A stretch of DNA of 6,388 nt from an uncultured Eggerthellaceae bacterium (GTDB lineage Bacteria; Actinomycetota; Coriobacteriia; Coriobacteriales; Eggerthellaceae), in assembly GCA_910585565.1 (NCBI GenBank), contig CAJUFC010000094.1, forward strand, positions 1 to 6,388. The letters are read 5' to 3'. Position numbers and translations under genes: made by a program. This document shows positions 6,040-6,388 of the stretch, in pieces (the first letter of the stretch is position 1; the number at the start of each line of letters is the position of its first letter). The notes beneath the pieces are model-generated. The model saw nothing but the letters and a program-made list of their open reading frames with translations. It was not told the origin of the DNA and did not search any database.

Positions 6040-6388
6040 TTAGAGGCCCTGCCTCTCGTAGGCGGCGATGATGTCGGACACGAGCGAGTTGCGCACCACA
6101 TCGGTGCCCTTGAACGCGCAAAACGCGATGCCGGGCACGTCCTGTAAGACGCCTGTGGCTTGCAGGAGCCCTGATGACTTCTGCGGAAGGTCGGACTGCG
6201 ACAAGTCGCCGGTCACGACCATCTTGGAGCCGAACCCAAGGCGCGTGAGGAACATCTTCATCTGCTCGTGCGTGGTGTTTTGCGCCTCGTCCAGGATGAC
6301 GAAGCTGTCGTTGAGCGTGCGCCCGCGCATGAAGGCGAGCGGCGCCACCTCGATCGTGCCCGTCTCGAGGAGCATCGTGGCGCGCTCG
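6040..6388 (-). CDS. phoH: PhoH-like ATPase, C-terminal part (5' end beyond the window)
   Basis: This is the C-terminal 115 residues of a PhoH-family (YbeZ-type) P-loop ATPase, a cytoplasmic protein with proposed RNA-helicase-like action alongside YbeY. The Walker A segment is outside the window. Visible motifs are GRTLNDSFVILDEAQN (Walker B with the DEAQ signature), THEQMKMFLTRLG, the sensor-like motif TGDLSQSDLP, and the terminal DVVRNSLVSDIIAAYE. The residues ahead of the internal ATG at 6375 (ERAT) continue the frame, so that ATG is not the start. Homologues usually read VVRHPLV where this protein has VVRNSLV. The stop TAA is one base from ybeY, the classical phoH-ybeY pairing. Confidence 0.96.
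   Translation of the reverse strand, partial: ERATMLLETGTIEVAPLAFMRGRTLNDSFVILDEAQNTTHEQMKMFLTRLGFGSKMVVTGDLSQSDLPQKSSGLLQATGVLQDVPGIAFCAFKGTDVVRNSLVSDIIAAYERQGL

Overview
The window is a G+C-rich bacterial chromosomal segment, roughly 60% G+C by eye, in which every gene I can support lies on the minus strand. Reading in the direction of transcription, from the right edge to the left, the order is phoH (3' part only), ybeY, a DgkA/UndK-type lipid kinase gene, era, a zinc-ribbon/PASTA membrane protein gene, recO, rpsO and pnp (5' part only). The protein sequences look actinobacterial. The compact phoH-ybeY-dgkA-era cluster, followed by a membrane PASTA protein with an N-terminal zinc ribbon, makes me favour Coriobacteriia (Eggerthellaceae-like). 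That placement is inferred from sequence impression, not from a search.

Region 1 (about 6388 to 1995) is six tightly packed genes: phoH to ybeY has a 1-base gap, ybeY to dgkA an 8-base overlap, dgkA to era a 10-base overlap, era to the PASTA gene an 11-base gap (or a GTGA overlap if the upstream GTG is used), and the PASTA gene to recO a 4-base gap. This is almost certainly one transcriptional unit with translational coupling. It combines ribosome and RNA maturation (PhoH, YbeY, Era), recycling of a lipid alcohol for the envelope (Dgk/UndK), an envelope-facing PASTA protein, and recombinational repair (RecO).

Region 2 (about 1994 to 1) is the widely conserved rpsO-pnp pair. A 119-base gap separates it from recO and holds a weak promoter candidate and a small hairpin. 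A second gap of 139 bases lies between rpsO and pnp. It carries a 9-bp GC-rich terminator-like hairpin right after rpsO, then two further hairpins just ahead of the pnp ribosome binding site. That layout matches the known logic of rpsO-pnp loci, where partial termination and leader hairpins control PNPase.

I see no mobile element, CRISPR array, tRNA, rRNA or plausible new multi-gene system. The most interesting items are the kinase-less zinc-ribbon/PASTA protein embedded in a housekeeping operon and the structured pnp leader. Very long open frames on the plus strand are shadows of the minus-strand genes caused by high-G+C codon use.
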